16,680 bases of DNA from Rickettsiaceae bacterium (GCA_030731565.1 JANQTT010000053.1:1-16680); one strand, 5' to 3'; numbered from the stretch's first letter, positions 1 through 7,424 are shown. A program made the numbers and translations. Notes: generated by a model from the sequence alone, not told the origin.

Positions 1-51
1 TGCTATCGATTTGGTATTATTACTTTTTTTATACAAAATTTCTTCTACTTT
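1..51. other. left-edge flank of the IS
   Basis: These 51 bases lie outside the insertion sequence and hold no complete gene. On the minus strand the reading frame of the neighbouring 198-codon-class gene, if the IS were removed at 53-1020, would run on for seven codons (K S R R N F V) to a TAA at 31-29. This region may therefore be the original 3' end of that gene. A second minus-strand frame is open from a TTG at 36-34 to the window edge and could be the start of a following gene, but there is too little sequence to judge. Confidence 0.3.
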
Positions 52-71
52 TAACCCCAACTGTGGTTAAG
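52..71 (+). repeat. IS left terminal inverted repeat
   Basis: The sequence taaccccaactgtggttaag is the exact reverse complement of the right end. Each end is also partly self-complementary (TTAACC and GGTTAA around a short centre), so a single end could form a small hairpin. Confidence 0.9.
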
Positions 72-136
72 AAAGGAGCTGAATAGGTGAAGATATTAGG
101 GTATTCTAGAGTTTTCAACCAATAAAGATTACCCTA

Positions 137-1006
137 ATGAATATAGATTACGATAGTTTATTCTGTTTTGTCGATGATTTTTACAAAGGATTTGAGCCAT
201 GGTATAAAAAATCTCTGATTAGCTCTGGTACCAAAAAGAGAAACAGGGAATGTAAAATGAGTTTATCGGAAATAATAACAATTCTGATAGCCTTTCATCA
301 ATCAGGCATGGCTTGCTTTAAATATTTTTACCTTGAACTTATGAGAAATTATAGAAATTTATTCAACTATTTAGTGCATTACGATCGATTTGTAGCTTTG
401 ATAAAACTTGCCTTTCCAGCTTTAGTTTGCCTACTCAAAACTCTTGAAGGTACAGTTACTGAATACCTGTTCATTGATGCTACACCAATGGCAGTGTGTC
501 ATAATTTACGAGAGAAAAGACATAAAGTTTTTAAGGGATTGGCTAAAAAAGGGAAAACTTCTACAGGTTGGTTTTTTGGATTTAAACTGCATTTTATCTT
601 TAATACTCATGGTGAAATAGTAAGAATGCAAATTACTGGTGGTAATGTTAATGATCGTTCTCCGGTCATGGATCTAATGAGAGACATTTCTGCTAAGCTT
701 ATCGGCGATAAAGGTTATATCTCTAAAAAATTATCGGCTGAATTATTTGAACAAAAAGCTACCTTGATTACCAAGATAAAAAAGAAGATGAAAAACTATT
801 TGATGGATATAACCGATAAGATGATGTTAATGCGTAGGTCTTTTGTTGAGACTATCTTTTCATCGATAAAGCTTTTAGGTACTTTAATTCATCATAGGCA
901 TAGATCTCCTATTAATGCCTTTACCCATTTGTTTGCAGGGCTTATTAATTACCAGATTCGTACCGATAAACCCTCATTAGATCAGTTACTAAAATTGAAT
1001 CCTTAA
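137..1006 (+). CDS. IS982-family DDE transposase
   Basis: This 289-residue protein would catalyse cut-and-paste movement of the surrounding IS. It has the IS982/DDE_Tnp_1-like core: Asp114 in LFIDATPMAVCHN, the conserved block HKVFKGLAKKGKTSTGWFFG at 129-148, Asp191 in IGDKGYIS, and Glu238 in SFVETIFSSIK, followed by the basic HHRHRS stretch at 252-257. These are the expected positions for the catalytic triad, and the length is close to full for the family, so the gene looks intact. The stop lies inside the right inverted repeat, as is common in compact IS. The ATG at 137 has no strong ribosome-binding site. A good AGGAG at 74-78 instead precedes a 12-codon GTG frame (87-125), which might be a leader. 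Family identification is by motif recognition. Confidence 0.92.
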   Translation: MNIDYDSLFCFVDDFYKGFEPWYKKSLISSGTKKRNRECKMSLSEIITILIAFHQSGMACFKYFYLELMRNYRNLFNYLVHYDRFVALIKLAFPALVCLLKTLEGTVTEYLFIDATPMAVCHNLREKRHKVFKGLAKKGKTSTGWFFGFKLHFIFNTHGEIVRMQITGGNVNDRSPVMDLMRDISAKLIGDKGYISKKLSAELFEQKATLITKIKKKMKNYLMDITDKMMLMRRSFVETIFSSIKLLGTLIHHRHRSPINAFTHLFAGLINYQIRTDKPSLDQLLKLNP

Positions 1007-1021
1007 CCACAGTTGGGGTTA
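1002..1021 (-). repeat. IS right terminal inverted repeat
   Basis: The sequence cttaaccacagttggggtta is the perfect complement of the left end. It contains the TAA stop of the transposase on the plus strand (1004-1006) and, in the same TTAA, the TAA stop of the minus-strand neighbour (1005-1003). Confidence 0.9.
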
Positions 1022-1593
1022 TCTTTAAGAAAAATTCTAGTTAAATGAAGTTTTACTGATTCTAAAACCTCTTGAAGTTTATCATTTTCACGTATTGCGG
1101 AAACAACTATAGAGTAGAATAGTTTTGGATTTGAAGATGCTACGTTCATCATTTCTTTTCCATTTGCACTGTTCAGGATCTCTCTCATTAATGTTCTGAT
1201 TATAACAGTTTCTTCGGGGCTAAGGTCGTAAAAATATGAAGCGATAATAGAATCAATTAAAGCGTCGTGCGATTGTTCTTTGGGCTTATTGCTCTCATCA
1301 GAATCAATGTCTCGTTCTGGAGTAATTGCAATAATAAAAATATTCATAATTGATGAAAAAGATTCATCAGTAATTACCTTTAGACCGAGCTGTTTTTTGA
1401 TTCTGAGGGTACATTCGTTTATATGAAGAGCCAAATCAGGTTTAGAGTCAAGACGCCCTGCGTAATCAACAGCAAGTAAATTTGCTAATGATATGCAAAG
1501 CTTTTCGCTTAAATTGCCCCTAAGATATTCTAAAAAGTATTCTTTAAAAGGATTAGGGTCTACACCTGGCGGTAGAGATAAATCAATTCTCAT
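1003..1593 (-). CDS. uncharacterised soluble protein, C-terminus rewritten by IS
   Basis: I do not recognise this roughly 196-residue protein. It has no signal peptide or membrane segment and looks cytoplasmic and largely helical, with an acidic/polar linker (ERDIDSDESNKPKEQ) near its middle. I start it at the ATG at 1593 rather than a TTG two codons upstream, because an AGAGAG-like site lies about 7 bases before the ATG. That start overlaps the preceding gene by 11 bases, which suggests translational coupling as the third gene of a membrane-assembly module. The last five residues (N P N C G) and the TAA stop are encoded by the IS982 right end, so the native C-terminus has been replaced. Without the IS the frame would end after about seven other residues (K S R R N F V). 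The loss is therefore small and the protein may still work. Confidence 0.7.
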   Translation of the reverse strand: MRIDLSLPPGVDPNPFKEYFLEYLRGNLSEKLCISLANLLAVDYAGRLDSKPDLALHINECTLRIKKQLGLKVITDESFSSIMNIFIIAITPERDIDSDESNKPKEQSHDALIDSIIASYFYDLSPEETVIIRTLMREILNSANGKEMMNVASSNPKLFYSIVVSAIRENDKLQEVLESVKLHLTRIFLKDNPNCG

Positions 1594-2215
1594 AAACAAT
1601 CTCTCTTAATTGAATTTCCATTTTAATCTCTATAAGTCCTGGAACCTTTTTGGTATTCAATTTACCTATAATATCAGGTGTTAATGCGTTATGTTCCTTT
1701 ATGCTGGTACTAGTTACAACAGATCCGTATGGAAGCATTTTATATATTTCATTGCATATCATTATCATGCTCATATGATCTTCGCTTTTAAATGAGATTT
1801 TAATTTCATAATGGTTCATTTTTATATTACTAGCGTAGTTTTGGGTTATTTCATTATCAAATTGTCTAGATATTTGTACAAAAATAGGTTCAAAAAGCGA
1901 ATATTTGGCATTTAAAGTAGAAACTTGGTTTATAAATTCCGTCCTGTCTAAGCAAGGATAATTTCTTGCTTTTTTAATAAGCTCCTTATAGTTTTCTCTA
2001 GTATATAATATTTTGTCTTCAAAGTTTGTTATAGAAGCCAGCCTTGTTTTCGATGTTTGTAGTAAATTATATGACTGTTTATTTTTAGCTAACGAATCCT
2101 CTAAATCGTCGGAAAAGACTGGAATTAAAGTAAATAAAATTATGGCTGTGATGATATACAGAACTGCTTTGAAAAAAATAATATTTTTCAAATGTATAAT
2201 TAATTTATCTAGCAT
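1583..2215 (-). CDS. small bitopic membrane protein, GspM/PilO-like
   Basis: This protein of about 210 residues has a short cytoplasmic N-terminus, one hydrophobic span at roughly residues 12-32 (IIFFKAVLYIITAIILF), a lysine-rich heptad-like stretch after it, and a compact C-terminal alpha/beta region of alternating strands. This is the architecture of GspM and PilO, inner-membrane platform proteins of type II secretion and type IV pili, which usually follow a GspL or PilN gene as here. I chose the ATG at 2215, which has GAGG nine bases upstream and overlaps the previous gene by 11 bases. A TTG at 2242 would add nine residues and has no such site. The family call rests on topology and gene order only, since no diagnostic motif is visible. 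Confidence 0.55.
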   Translation of the reverse strand: MLDKLIIHLKNIIFFKAVLYIITAIILFTLIPVFSDDLEDSLAKNKQSYNLLQTSKTRLASITNFEDKILYTRENYKELIKKARNYPCLDRTEFINQVSTLNAKYSLFEPIFVQISRQFDNEITQNYASNIKMNHYEIKISFKSEDHMSMIMICNEIYKMLPYGSVVTSTSIKEHNALTPDIIGKLNTKKVPGLIEIKMEIQLREIVYEN

Positions 2216-3755
2216 TTTTTTTGGCCTCAATTGTTCCTTCAAAGGTAATTTTTGCTGGGATAATAACTTTTTTTGCGACTTCAGTGATATCGTCAGGATT
2301 GTGTTCGTGTTTTAGATTCCCTTTTACAAAAGTAGGTTTTAGTCTGTTAGCATACGTATTAATAATTTTTATTCCATGCAAAGTCGAGTGCTTAGGGCCT
2401 TCATATTGATAATCAATGATTATATTAAGCTTGCTCGTGAGAAAATTTATATTTTCCGGATCCTTAACTTTCCAAGACATTTTTTTAATTTTAAGATTTG
2501 GTGTATTATAAGAAAAAATAGCTTTTATATGATCGAATGGCGTGATTATAGTTTCATTAATTAAATTTTCTAAGTTGTATAATTCGATTAAATCATTTGC
2601 ATTTTTTAGTTCAGGATTGCGTTTTTGTATATTTCTATATTCTTCGGAGAGCTTATAATATTCTTGATTATAATTTGTTGTTTCGTTTTGTATCAAAATA
2701 GATCTATATTTTATTATAGAAAGGGCAACGCATATACCACAGATAATCACGAGTAACGGCTTAAAAAGAATGCCGTTTATTAGGCTGAGTTTCGTAATTG
2801 ATTTTAGTGGTTTATTTAGGGCTAGATGAGTGCTAAAATTATTAAATATTTCCAGTAGCATATTATCCTGAAACCGATCTATTTTTTTATTTTTTGATAT
2901 GCTTACTTCTTCGTCAGCTATAGCTATAGTTTTGCAATTAGCAAACTCTAGAGAGCTGAGAAGGTTTTGTAGTTTTTTATCAGATAATGTAATTATACAA
3001 GTTTGTAAGTTTAGTTTTTCTATAAAAGGTTTATAGTATAATAGCTTGTCAGAAATAGTTTGTTCAATTGTTCCTTGTACGTACATATCTGATTTATCGC
3101 CAGGATACTCAACTACTTGCTCATCCATGATATTCTTTTTATATTTAACTACCACGCGGATACCACTAGATTTCGTGATAGTTACAAATACCTGTAAGTG
3201 ATTAACAAATTCTGTGTTTTGTGTTTTTTGAAGAATTCTTTCAATAATAGTTCCAAATTCCAGAGATAGAAAATATATTCCACTATACTTAAAAGAATTA
3301 GTTATTACGTATCCCAGAAGCTCACTGATTGGAAATACAAAAGGTGTAGATGCAATGCATGTGTTCCATACCTCACCATTTTGCGTTGTGATTTCATACA
3401 CGTTATAAGCAACAATATCTTCCGGGCGGTAGTTTTTTTGAATAAAATTTTCAACAGGATTATTTTTTATTATAGAACTAATAATTGGCATTATTTCATG
3501 TTTTAGAATGCAATTTTTATCGTCTAATAAGAAAATAATATGATAACTTTTATATTTTTTTAAAAAACCTTGGTACTTTTTTTGGAAATCATTATCTTTA
3601 CTATTAACGAAAATACTGCTTACTTCTTCGCCTTTTTTAAAAGCGGAAAAAGTTATACCAGTCTTTCCTATAAGAATTATTACGTTTTTTCTATGGAATA
3701 AGTTGTTAAATAAGTTAACAAAAAATTCTAATCTATAGGTGCGTTGCTGGTTCAT
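2205..3755 (-). CDS. GspL or PilM/PilN-fusion-like inner-membrane protein
   Basis: This 516-residue protein starts with a long soluble region (about 1-320). It has short beta strands such as NVIILIGKTGITFSAFKKGE, reminiscent of an actin-like/ribonuclease-H fold, but without clear nucleotide-binding glycine motifs. A single membrane span follows at about 326-348 (ING..KPLLVIICGICVALSII), then a coiled-coil-like stretch (about 355-382) and a periplasmic alpha/beta region to the end. A cytoplasmic actin-like domain fused to a bitopic PilN-like half is the layout of GspL, or of a PilM-PilN fusion. It heads a three-gene set with 11-base overlaps and is followed by a PilO/GspM-like gene, which supports a secretion or pilus platform. 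There is no obvious ribosome-binding site before the ATG. No pilin, secretin or ATPase gene is in the window, so the system and its substrate are unknown. Confidence 0.5.
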   Translation of the reverse strand: MNQQRTYRLEFFVNLFNNLFHRKNVIILIGKTGITFSAFKKGEEVSSIFVNSKDNDFQKKYQGFLKKYKSYHIIFLLDDKNCILKHEIMPIISSIIKNNPVENFIQKNYRPEDIVAYNVYEITTQNGEVWNTCIASTPFVFPISELLGYVITNSFKYSGIYFLSLEFGTIIERILQKTQNTEFVNHLQVFVTITKSSGIRVVVKYKKNIMDEQVVEYPGDKSDMYVQGTIEQTISDKLLYYKPFIEKLNLQTCIITLSDKKLQNLLSSLEFANCKTIAIADEEVSISKNKKIDRFQDNMLLEIFNNFSTHLALNKPLKSITKLSLINGILFKPLLVIICGICVALSIIKYRSILIQNETTNYNQEYYKLSEEYRNIQKRNPELKNANDLIELYNLENLINETIITPFDHIKAIFSYNTPNLKIKKMSWKVKDPENINFLTSKLNIIIDYQYEGPKHSTLHGIKIINTYANRLKPTFVKGNLKHEHNPDDITEVAKKVIIPAKITFEGTIEAKKNAR

Positions 3756-3905
3756 TACGTTATTGTTGGTTTTTTAAAACAATTTACTTAATTCTTTCTT
3801 ACGCTAAGATTATTGCGTAAGTCTATTAAGCTCAATATCAATAAAAATAAGCAAAAAGCTTTTTAAATTAATATTGTAATTTGGCCATAAATTTATTAAT
3901 GTAAA

Positions 3906-3925
3906 CGCGAATTAGAGATAAGAAA
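3906..3925 (-). promoter_or_regulatory. shared promoter-like motif, copy 1
   Basis: On the minus strand this reads TTTCTTATCT, three bases, then ATTCGCG. The same words appear twice in the nth/grxD divergent region, with a four-base gap, directly before a TATAAT in one case. Here it is followed by TTACAT and points toward the gene starting at 3755, about 150 bases away. It may be an activator or sigma-factor site, or a remnant of a dispersed repeat. The sequence match is seen directly; the role is inferred. Confidence 0.4.
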
Positions 3926-3964
3926 AATTAGAGGCGCTAGGAAAGACAATAGGGACAAATACTA

Positions 3965-4070
3965 ATACCATTTTTTAGATTAAATATTACAGCGTTGCTC
4001 CTTGATCACCTATCCGTATATAGGCTTCGCTCCTTGCGCCTTGTGCTATTTAATCTAAAAAAAATGGTAT
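3965..4070. repeat. palindromic MITE-like element
   Basis: The left arm (3965-3986, ataccattttttagattaaat plus a) and the right arm (4047-4070) are reverse complements except for a two-base difference in the T/A run (six against eight). They enclose a 60-base core. The core contains the word GCTCCTTG twice (3996-4003 and 4029-4036) and a small palindrome CCTAT..ATAGG around 4009-4024. It has no coding capacity. The structure fits a non-autonomous inverted-repeat element or a dispersed palindromic repeat of the kind common in Rickettsiales. Copy number cannot be judged from one window. Confidence 0.55.
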
Positions 4071-4079
4071 AATTACTTT

Positions 4080-4107
4080 TTGAGCGTTAAATATTTTATA
4101 ATATAAC
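4080..4107 (+). promoter_or_regulatory. candidate alaS promoter
   Basis: TTGAGC at 4080-4085 and TATAAC at 4102-4107 are separated by 16 bases, close to a sigma-70 promoter, and lie 28 bases before the alaS start. An overlapping TATAAT at 4097-4102 is an alternative -10. In such AT-rich DNA a chance match is possible. Confidence 0.4.
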
Positions 4108-4135
4108 CAAGATAAATAAAAACAAAAGCAGATCG

Positions 4136-6787
4136 ATGTCAAAATTAACTACACAGCAGATAAGAAGTACTTTCATTGATTATTTTAAAGATCATGGGCA
4201 TACCCATGTGCCTTCTAGTTCTTTGGTTCCTCATAACGACCCTAGCTTGATGTTCGTGAATTCTGGGATGGTTCAATTTAAGAATGTATTTACCGGAGTA
4301 GAAACCAGAGAATATAAAAGAGCTACTACTAGCCAGAAGTCTGTTAGAGCTGGAGGTAAACATAATGATCTAGATAATGTTGGTTATACGGCTAGGCATC
4401 ATACATTTTTTGAAATGTTAGGGAACTTTTCTTTTGGAGATTATTTCAAAGAAGAAGCTATATCCTATGCATGGCGGCTGCTTACAGATAGTTTTTCAAT
4501 ACCAAAAGAAAAGTTATATGTAACTGTTTACCATGATGATGAAGAAGCGGTATCTCATTGGAAAAAAATATCAGGTTTTGGAGATGATAGAATTATCAGA
4601 ATTAAGACTAGTGATAATTTCTGGTCAATGGGAGATACTGGACCATGCGGGCCATGTTCAGAAATTTTTTATGATCACGGCGAACATATACCTGGGGGGC
4701 TTCCCGGTACGCCTGAACAAGATGGCGATCGATTTATTGAGATTTGGAACTTGGTATTCATGCAATATGAGCAGGTAGATAAAGATACACGTATTTTACT
4801 ACCTAATAAATCTGTTGATACTGGAATGGGATTAGAACGGATTTCAGCTGTAGTGCAGGGAGTTCATGATAATTACGACACAGACATGTTCCAGGACCTT
4901 ATTGGTCATGCTGAATCAATCTTAAAAGTACCAGCTAAAGGTGAGGCTTTATTTTCATATAGAGTAATTGCGGATCATTTAAGATCGTCTGCTTTTTTAA
5001 TTGCAGATGGCGTAATGCCATCTAATGAAGGTAGGGGATACGTTCTAAGACGTATTATGAGAAGAGCTATGCGTCATGCGCATCAACTTGGAGCTAAAGA
5101 GCCTCTAATGTATAAGTTATTGCCAAAATTAGAAGATCTATTTGGTCATCCATATACTGAACTTACTCGCGCAGAAGAATTTATTACAAGCATATTAAAA
5201 CAAGAAGAAGAAAGATTTAAGTATACCCTAGATAGAGGGCTGAAACTACTTGAAGATGAGACAAGTTCTATACCTAAAGGCGGGAACCTATCCGGAGATC
5301 TGGCATTTAAATTATATGATACTTATGGTTTTCCACTGGATTTGACAGAAGACATCCTTAAAAAGCAGAAAATTTCTGTTGACCATGCTGGATTCGATAA
5401 GCATATGCAAATCCAAAAAGAACGGGCAAGAAAATCATGGGCAGGTTCTGGAGAATCTAAAACTGACACAATCTGGTTTGATATAGCTTCGGAATTTGGA
5501 GCAACGGAATTTTTGGGATATTCACTAGACTCAGCGGAAGGAAAAGTTGTCGCGCTAGTACAGAAAGGTAAGGAAATTGATCAAGTTTCTGATATTAATG
5601 CACAATTTACATTAATTGCAAACCAGACACCATTTTATGGAGAATCTGGCGGTCAAATGGGTGACATTGGTATTATTGAATCTACTCATTGCAGGATAGA
5701 AGTGGTCGATACGCTGAAATATCTTGGAAAAATTATTGGCCATGTATGCGTTTTAAAAGAAGGAGTAGTTTCTAAAAACGATGAAATTAAAATGGCCATT
5801 GATAGCAAGTATAGAAGTGATTTAAAGATGCATCATTCGGCAACGCATATTCTTCATGCTGTCATGAGAGATGTTTTAGGAAGACACGTTACTCAAAAAG
5901 GATCGCTTGTTGCAAAAGATAAGTTAAGGTTTGATTTTAGCCATCCAAAAGCTTTAACCAAGGCGGAAATAAGGCTGATTGAGCAAAGAGTCAATCAAAT
6001 TATATCTCATAATTCACAAGTAATTACAAAATTAATGTCTGCTGATCATGCTATTGAATCAGGAGCAATGGCATTATTTGGAGAGAAGTATGATTCAGAA
6101 GTTAGAGTTGTTTCATTAGGACCTATCACTGAAGAAAATAATCCATATTCGTTTGAGTTGTGCGGTGGTACGCATGTTAAGAGAACTGGTGATATTGGAG
6201 CATTTAAAATCCTTAGTGAAGGAGCAATTGCAGCTGGAATTAGAAGGATAGAAGCAATCTGCGGTGAATATGCTTTTGCTAGCATTACGGAAGATGAGGA
6301 GCTACTTGATAAAGTCATCGATACCTTAAAAAGTAATAAAGTAGAGCTAGTGCAAAAAGTAGAAGGACTACTGGGTGCCAAGAAAAATCTTGAAAAACAG
6401 CTAGAAAATATGCATATGGACAAGATGGTCCTCAATGAGGTAGAGATAAAACAGAAATCTAAAAAAATAGATGGAGCTAGATTGCTATATACAAAATTTG
6501 ATAATATTGACGCAAAAATGCTCCGTATATCCGCAGAGAATTTAGCTAAAAGCCATGACGATTTAGTGATTGTTTATGTTTCAAAGAATAATGACAAGTT
6601 ATCAATTGTTGTAGCTGTTTCAAAAGCGGTATCAGTAAAATACAATGCAGGTTACATTGCTAAAGAAGCTTCTGCTTTTGTTGGTGGAAGCGGCGGCGGG
6701 CAAGCGATGCTAGCCCAAGCTGGTGGTACAAATGTTACTAAATTATCTGCCCTTGAAGGCCACATTATTGCTTTGGTTAAAGGTTAA
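4136..6787 (+). CDS. alaS: alanyl-tRNA synthetase
   Basis: This enzyme charges tRNA-Ala with alanine in the cytoplasm and edits mischarged serine or glycine. The 883-residue protein is full length for the family. The class II aminoacylation domain is at the N-terminus (FVNSGMVQFKNVF, then GKHNDLDNVGYTARHHTFFE and MLGNFSFGDYF). The tRNA-recognition and editing domains follow, with the zinc-site residues HSATH (His567, His571) and CGGTH (Cys676, His680). The C-Ala domain ends with the glycine-rich GGSGGGQAMLAQAGG near residue 850. The ATG at 4136 gives the canonical N-terminus (STFIDYFKDHGHTHVPSSSL). No strong ribosome-binding site is visible. The gene stands alone: it is divergent from the pilus-like genes and convergent with the toxin-antitoxin pair. 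Nothing suggests loss of function. Confidence 0.98.
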   Translation: MSKLTTQQIRSTFIDYFKDHGHTHVPSSSLVPHNDPSLMFVNSGMVQFKNVFTGVETREYKRATTSQKSVRAGGKHNDLDNVGYTARHHTFFEMLGNFSFGDYFKEEAISYAWRLLTDSFSIPKEKLYVTVYHDDEEAVSHWKKISGFGDDRIIRIKTSDNFWSMGDTGPCGPCSEIFYDHGEHIPGGLPGTPEQDGDRFIEIWNLVFMQYEQVDKDTRILLPNKSVDTGMGLERISAVVQGVHDNYDTDMFQDLIGHAESILKVPAKGEALFSYRVIADHLRSSAFLIADGVMPSNEGRGYVLRRIMRRAMRHAHQLGAKEPLMYKLLPKLEDLFGHPYTELTRAEEFITSILKQEEERFKYTLDRGLKLLEDETSSIPKGGNLSGDLAFKLYDTYGFPLDLTEDILKKQKISVDHAGFDKHMQIQKERARKSWAGSGESKTDTIWFDIASEFGATEFLGYSLDSAEGKVVALVQKGKEIDQVSDINAQFTLIANQTPFYGESGGQMGDIGIIESTHCRIEVVDTLKYLGKIIGHVCVLKEGVVSKNDEIKMAIDSKYRSDLKMHHSATHILHAVMRDVLGRHVTQKGSLVAKDKLRFDFSHPKALTKAEIRLIEQRVNQIISHNSQVITKLMSADHAIESGAMALFGEKYDSEVRVVSLGPITEENNPYSFELCGGTHVKRTGDIGAFKILSEGAIAAGIRRIEAICGEYAFASITEDEELLDKVIDTLKSNKVELVQKVEGLLGAKKNLEKQLENMHMDKMVLNEVEIKQKSKKIDGARLLYTKFDNIDAKMLRISAENLAKSHDDLVIVYVSKNNDKLSIVVAVSKAVSVKYNAGYIAKEASAFVGGSGGGQAMLAQAGGTNVTKLSALEGHIIALVKG

Positions 6788-6798
6788 TTTATGGGGCT

Positions 6799-6818
6799 GC
6801 AAGCAAGGTTGCTCTTGC
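6799..6818. terminator. weak hairpin between alaS and the toxin gene
   Basis: GCAAG and CTTGC form a five-base stem around a 10-base loop in the 49-base gap between convergent genes. There is no clean T-run on either side, so this is at best a weak bidirectional terminator. Confidence 0.2.
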
Positions 6819-6836
6819 AAAATTATTTACAGTGAG

Positions 6837-7106
6837 CTAATAATTTAGAAATTTTTTTCTTGCTTTCCTGCTAGGAAATAGAGTTTTAAAAAAAATAGAA
6901 TCTTTTTCTTCTATGTAAGGAACAGCATACACTTCTTCTAGAATCCGAACATAAAGAATTTTCTGGTCGGGATATTTAATTTCATTGTGGTGTTTTCTAA
7001 TATCTAATACGTTTCCTTCATAGATAGCTTGAATAATTTCCTCAAACCCAATCCCTCTAGTTTTTAATAATTGTGAGTTCTTTTCGTAATTATATCGAAA
7101 ATCCAT
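6837..7106 (-). CDS. BrnT/RelE-like toxin of a type II toxin-antitoxin pair
   Basis: This small 89-residue protein resembles the BrnT/DUF497-like group of RelE-fold toxins, which act as ribonucleases and slow translation. Visible marks are an N-terminal Y-x-x-E-K-N..LLKTRGIGFEEIIQAI segment, the middle block HHNEIKYPDQKILYV, and a basic C-terminal IFFKTLFPSRKARKKFL. These match my recollection of toxins whose genes directly follow a CopG-type antitoxin. Here the ATG lies four bases after the antitoxin stop, so the two are co-transcribed and probably translationally coupled. The order antitoxin then toxin is the usual one for RHH/RelE pairs, while many BrnT/BrnA pairs have toxin first. The frame is intact. 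Toxicity is inferred from family and context. Confidence 0.75.
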   Translation of the reverse strand: MDFRYNYEKNSQLLKTRGIGFEEIIQAIYEGNVLDIRKHHNEIKYPDQKILYVRILEEVYAVPYIEEKDSIFFKTLFPSRKARKKFLNY

Positions 7107-7110
7107 AAAT

Positions 7111-7362
7111 TTAAATCTTTGAAGCTGCTTGATGGATTAACATATTTATATAAGTTTGATAAGCTAAACCCATTTTTGAAGCCTTGATCTTTATTGCCTC
7201 CAGGTCATGATTTGTGACTCTTATAGTAATAGATTTCTTGCTTTTTAAATGTCTTACAGAGGCGCTTTTTAATAGTTCTAATTGCGTGGTGTTAATTACG
7301 CTCTTTTGGCCTTGAAAATTATCTTCAATTTCTTGTTCATATTTATCTAATTTAATTGTCAT
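7111..7362 (-). CDS. CopG/BrnA-like ribbon-helix-helix antitoxin
   Basis: This 83-residue partner of the adjacent toxin would bind and neutralise it and repress the shared promoter. The C-terminal half (about residues 41-83) is a ribbon-helix-helix domain: the strand KSITIRVTNHDLEAI is followed by helices with KASKMGLAYQTYINMLIHQ, the typical signature of CopG-like antitoxins paired with RelE-fold toxins. The acidic N-terminal half would be the toxin-binding part, although this differs from antitoxins where the DNA-binding part comes first. I start it at the ATG at 7362, with AGGA eight bases upstream, rather than the TTG at 7368, which would lie only two bases from that site. A strong promoter with an internal inverted repeat lies immediately upstream. 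Confidence 0.8.
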   Translation of the reverse strand: MTIKLDKYEQEIEDNFQGQKSVINTTQLELLKSASVRHLKSKKSITIRVTNHDLEAIKIKASKMGLAYQTYINMLIHQAASKI

Positions 7363-7394
7363 TATCAATATCCTAGATTAATTAATATAATCAT

Positions 7395-7424
7395 ATTGTA
7401 TATTATTTGTATGTACAATGTCAA
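7395..7424 (-). promoter_or_regulatory. toxin-antitoxin promoter with overlapping operator-like repeat
   Basis: On the minus strand a perfect TTGACA (7424-7419) and TACAAT (7400-7395) are 18 bases apart, about 33 bases before the antitoxin start. The hexamers ATTGTA (7395-7400) and TACAAT (7414-7419) form an inverted repeat spanning the spacer and the -10. Repressor binding there would block RNA polymerase, fitting autoregulation by the ribbon-helix-helix antitoxin. Confidence 0.65.

Larger units (their letters stand above)
52..1021 (+). mobile_element. IS982-family insertion sequence, apparently complete
   Basis: The element is about 970 bp and is bounded by perfect 20-bp terminal inverted repeats at 52-71 and 1002-1021. 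It contains one intact transposase gene reading left to right. Size, end structure and the transposase sequence all fit the IS982 family. I could not find a clear direct target repeat: the bases just left (tctactttt) and just right (tctttaaga) do not match as a 7-9 bp duplication. The absence suggests an old insertion, a rearrangement between IS copies, or mutated flanks. The right end sits inside the 3' end of a minus-strand gene and supplies its stop codon. Confidence 0.9.
3756..4135. other. divergent intergenic region between the pilus-like genes and alaS
   Basis: This 380-base stretch has no credible gene. Reading left to right it holds a hairpin (CTTACGC at 3798-3804 pairing with GCGTAAG at 3815-3821, 10-base loop) lying 43-66 bases upstream of the minus-strand gene start. 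It then has a palindromic AAAAAGCTTTTT at 3853-3864, the promoter-like motif at 3906-3925, the MITE-like palindromic element at 3965-4070 and the candidate alaS promoter. I found no tRNA or other recognisable RNA gene here. Confidence 0.6.

Noticed and set aside
2013..2564. Plus-strand open frames of 60-100 codons opposite the pilus-like genes
   Set aside because: They are antisense to longer coherent genes, with no ribosome-binding site or recognisable content.
6046..6435. 129-codon minus-strand frame inside alaS
   Set aside because: It is the serine-rich antisense shadow of the alaS editing-domain and linker coding region.
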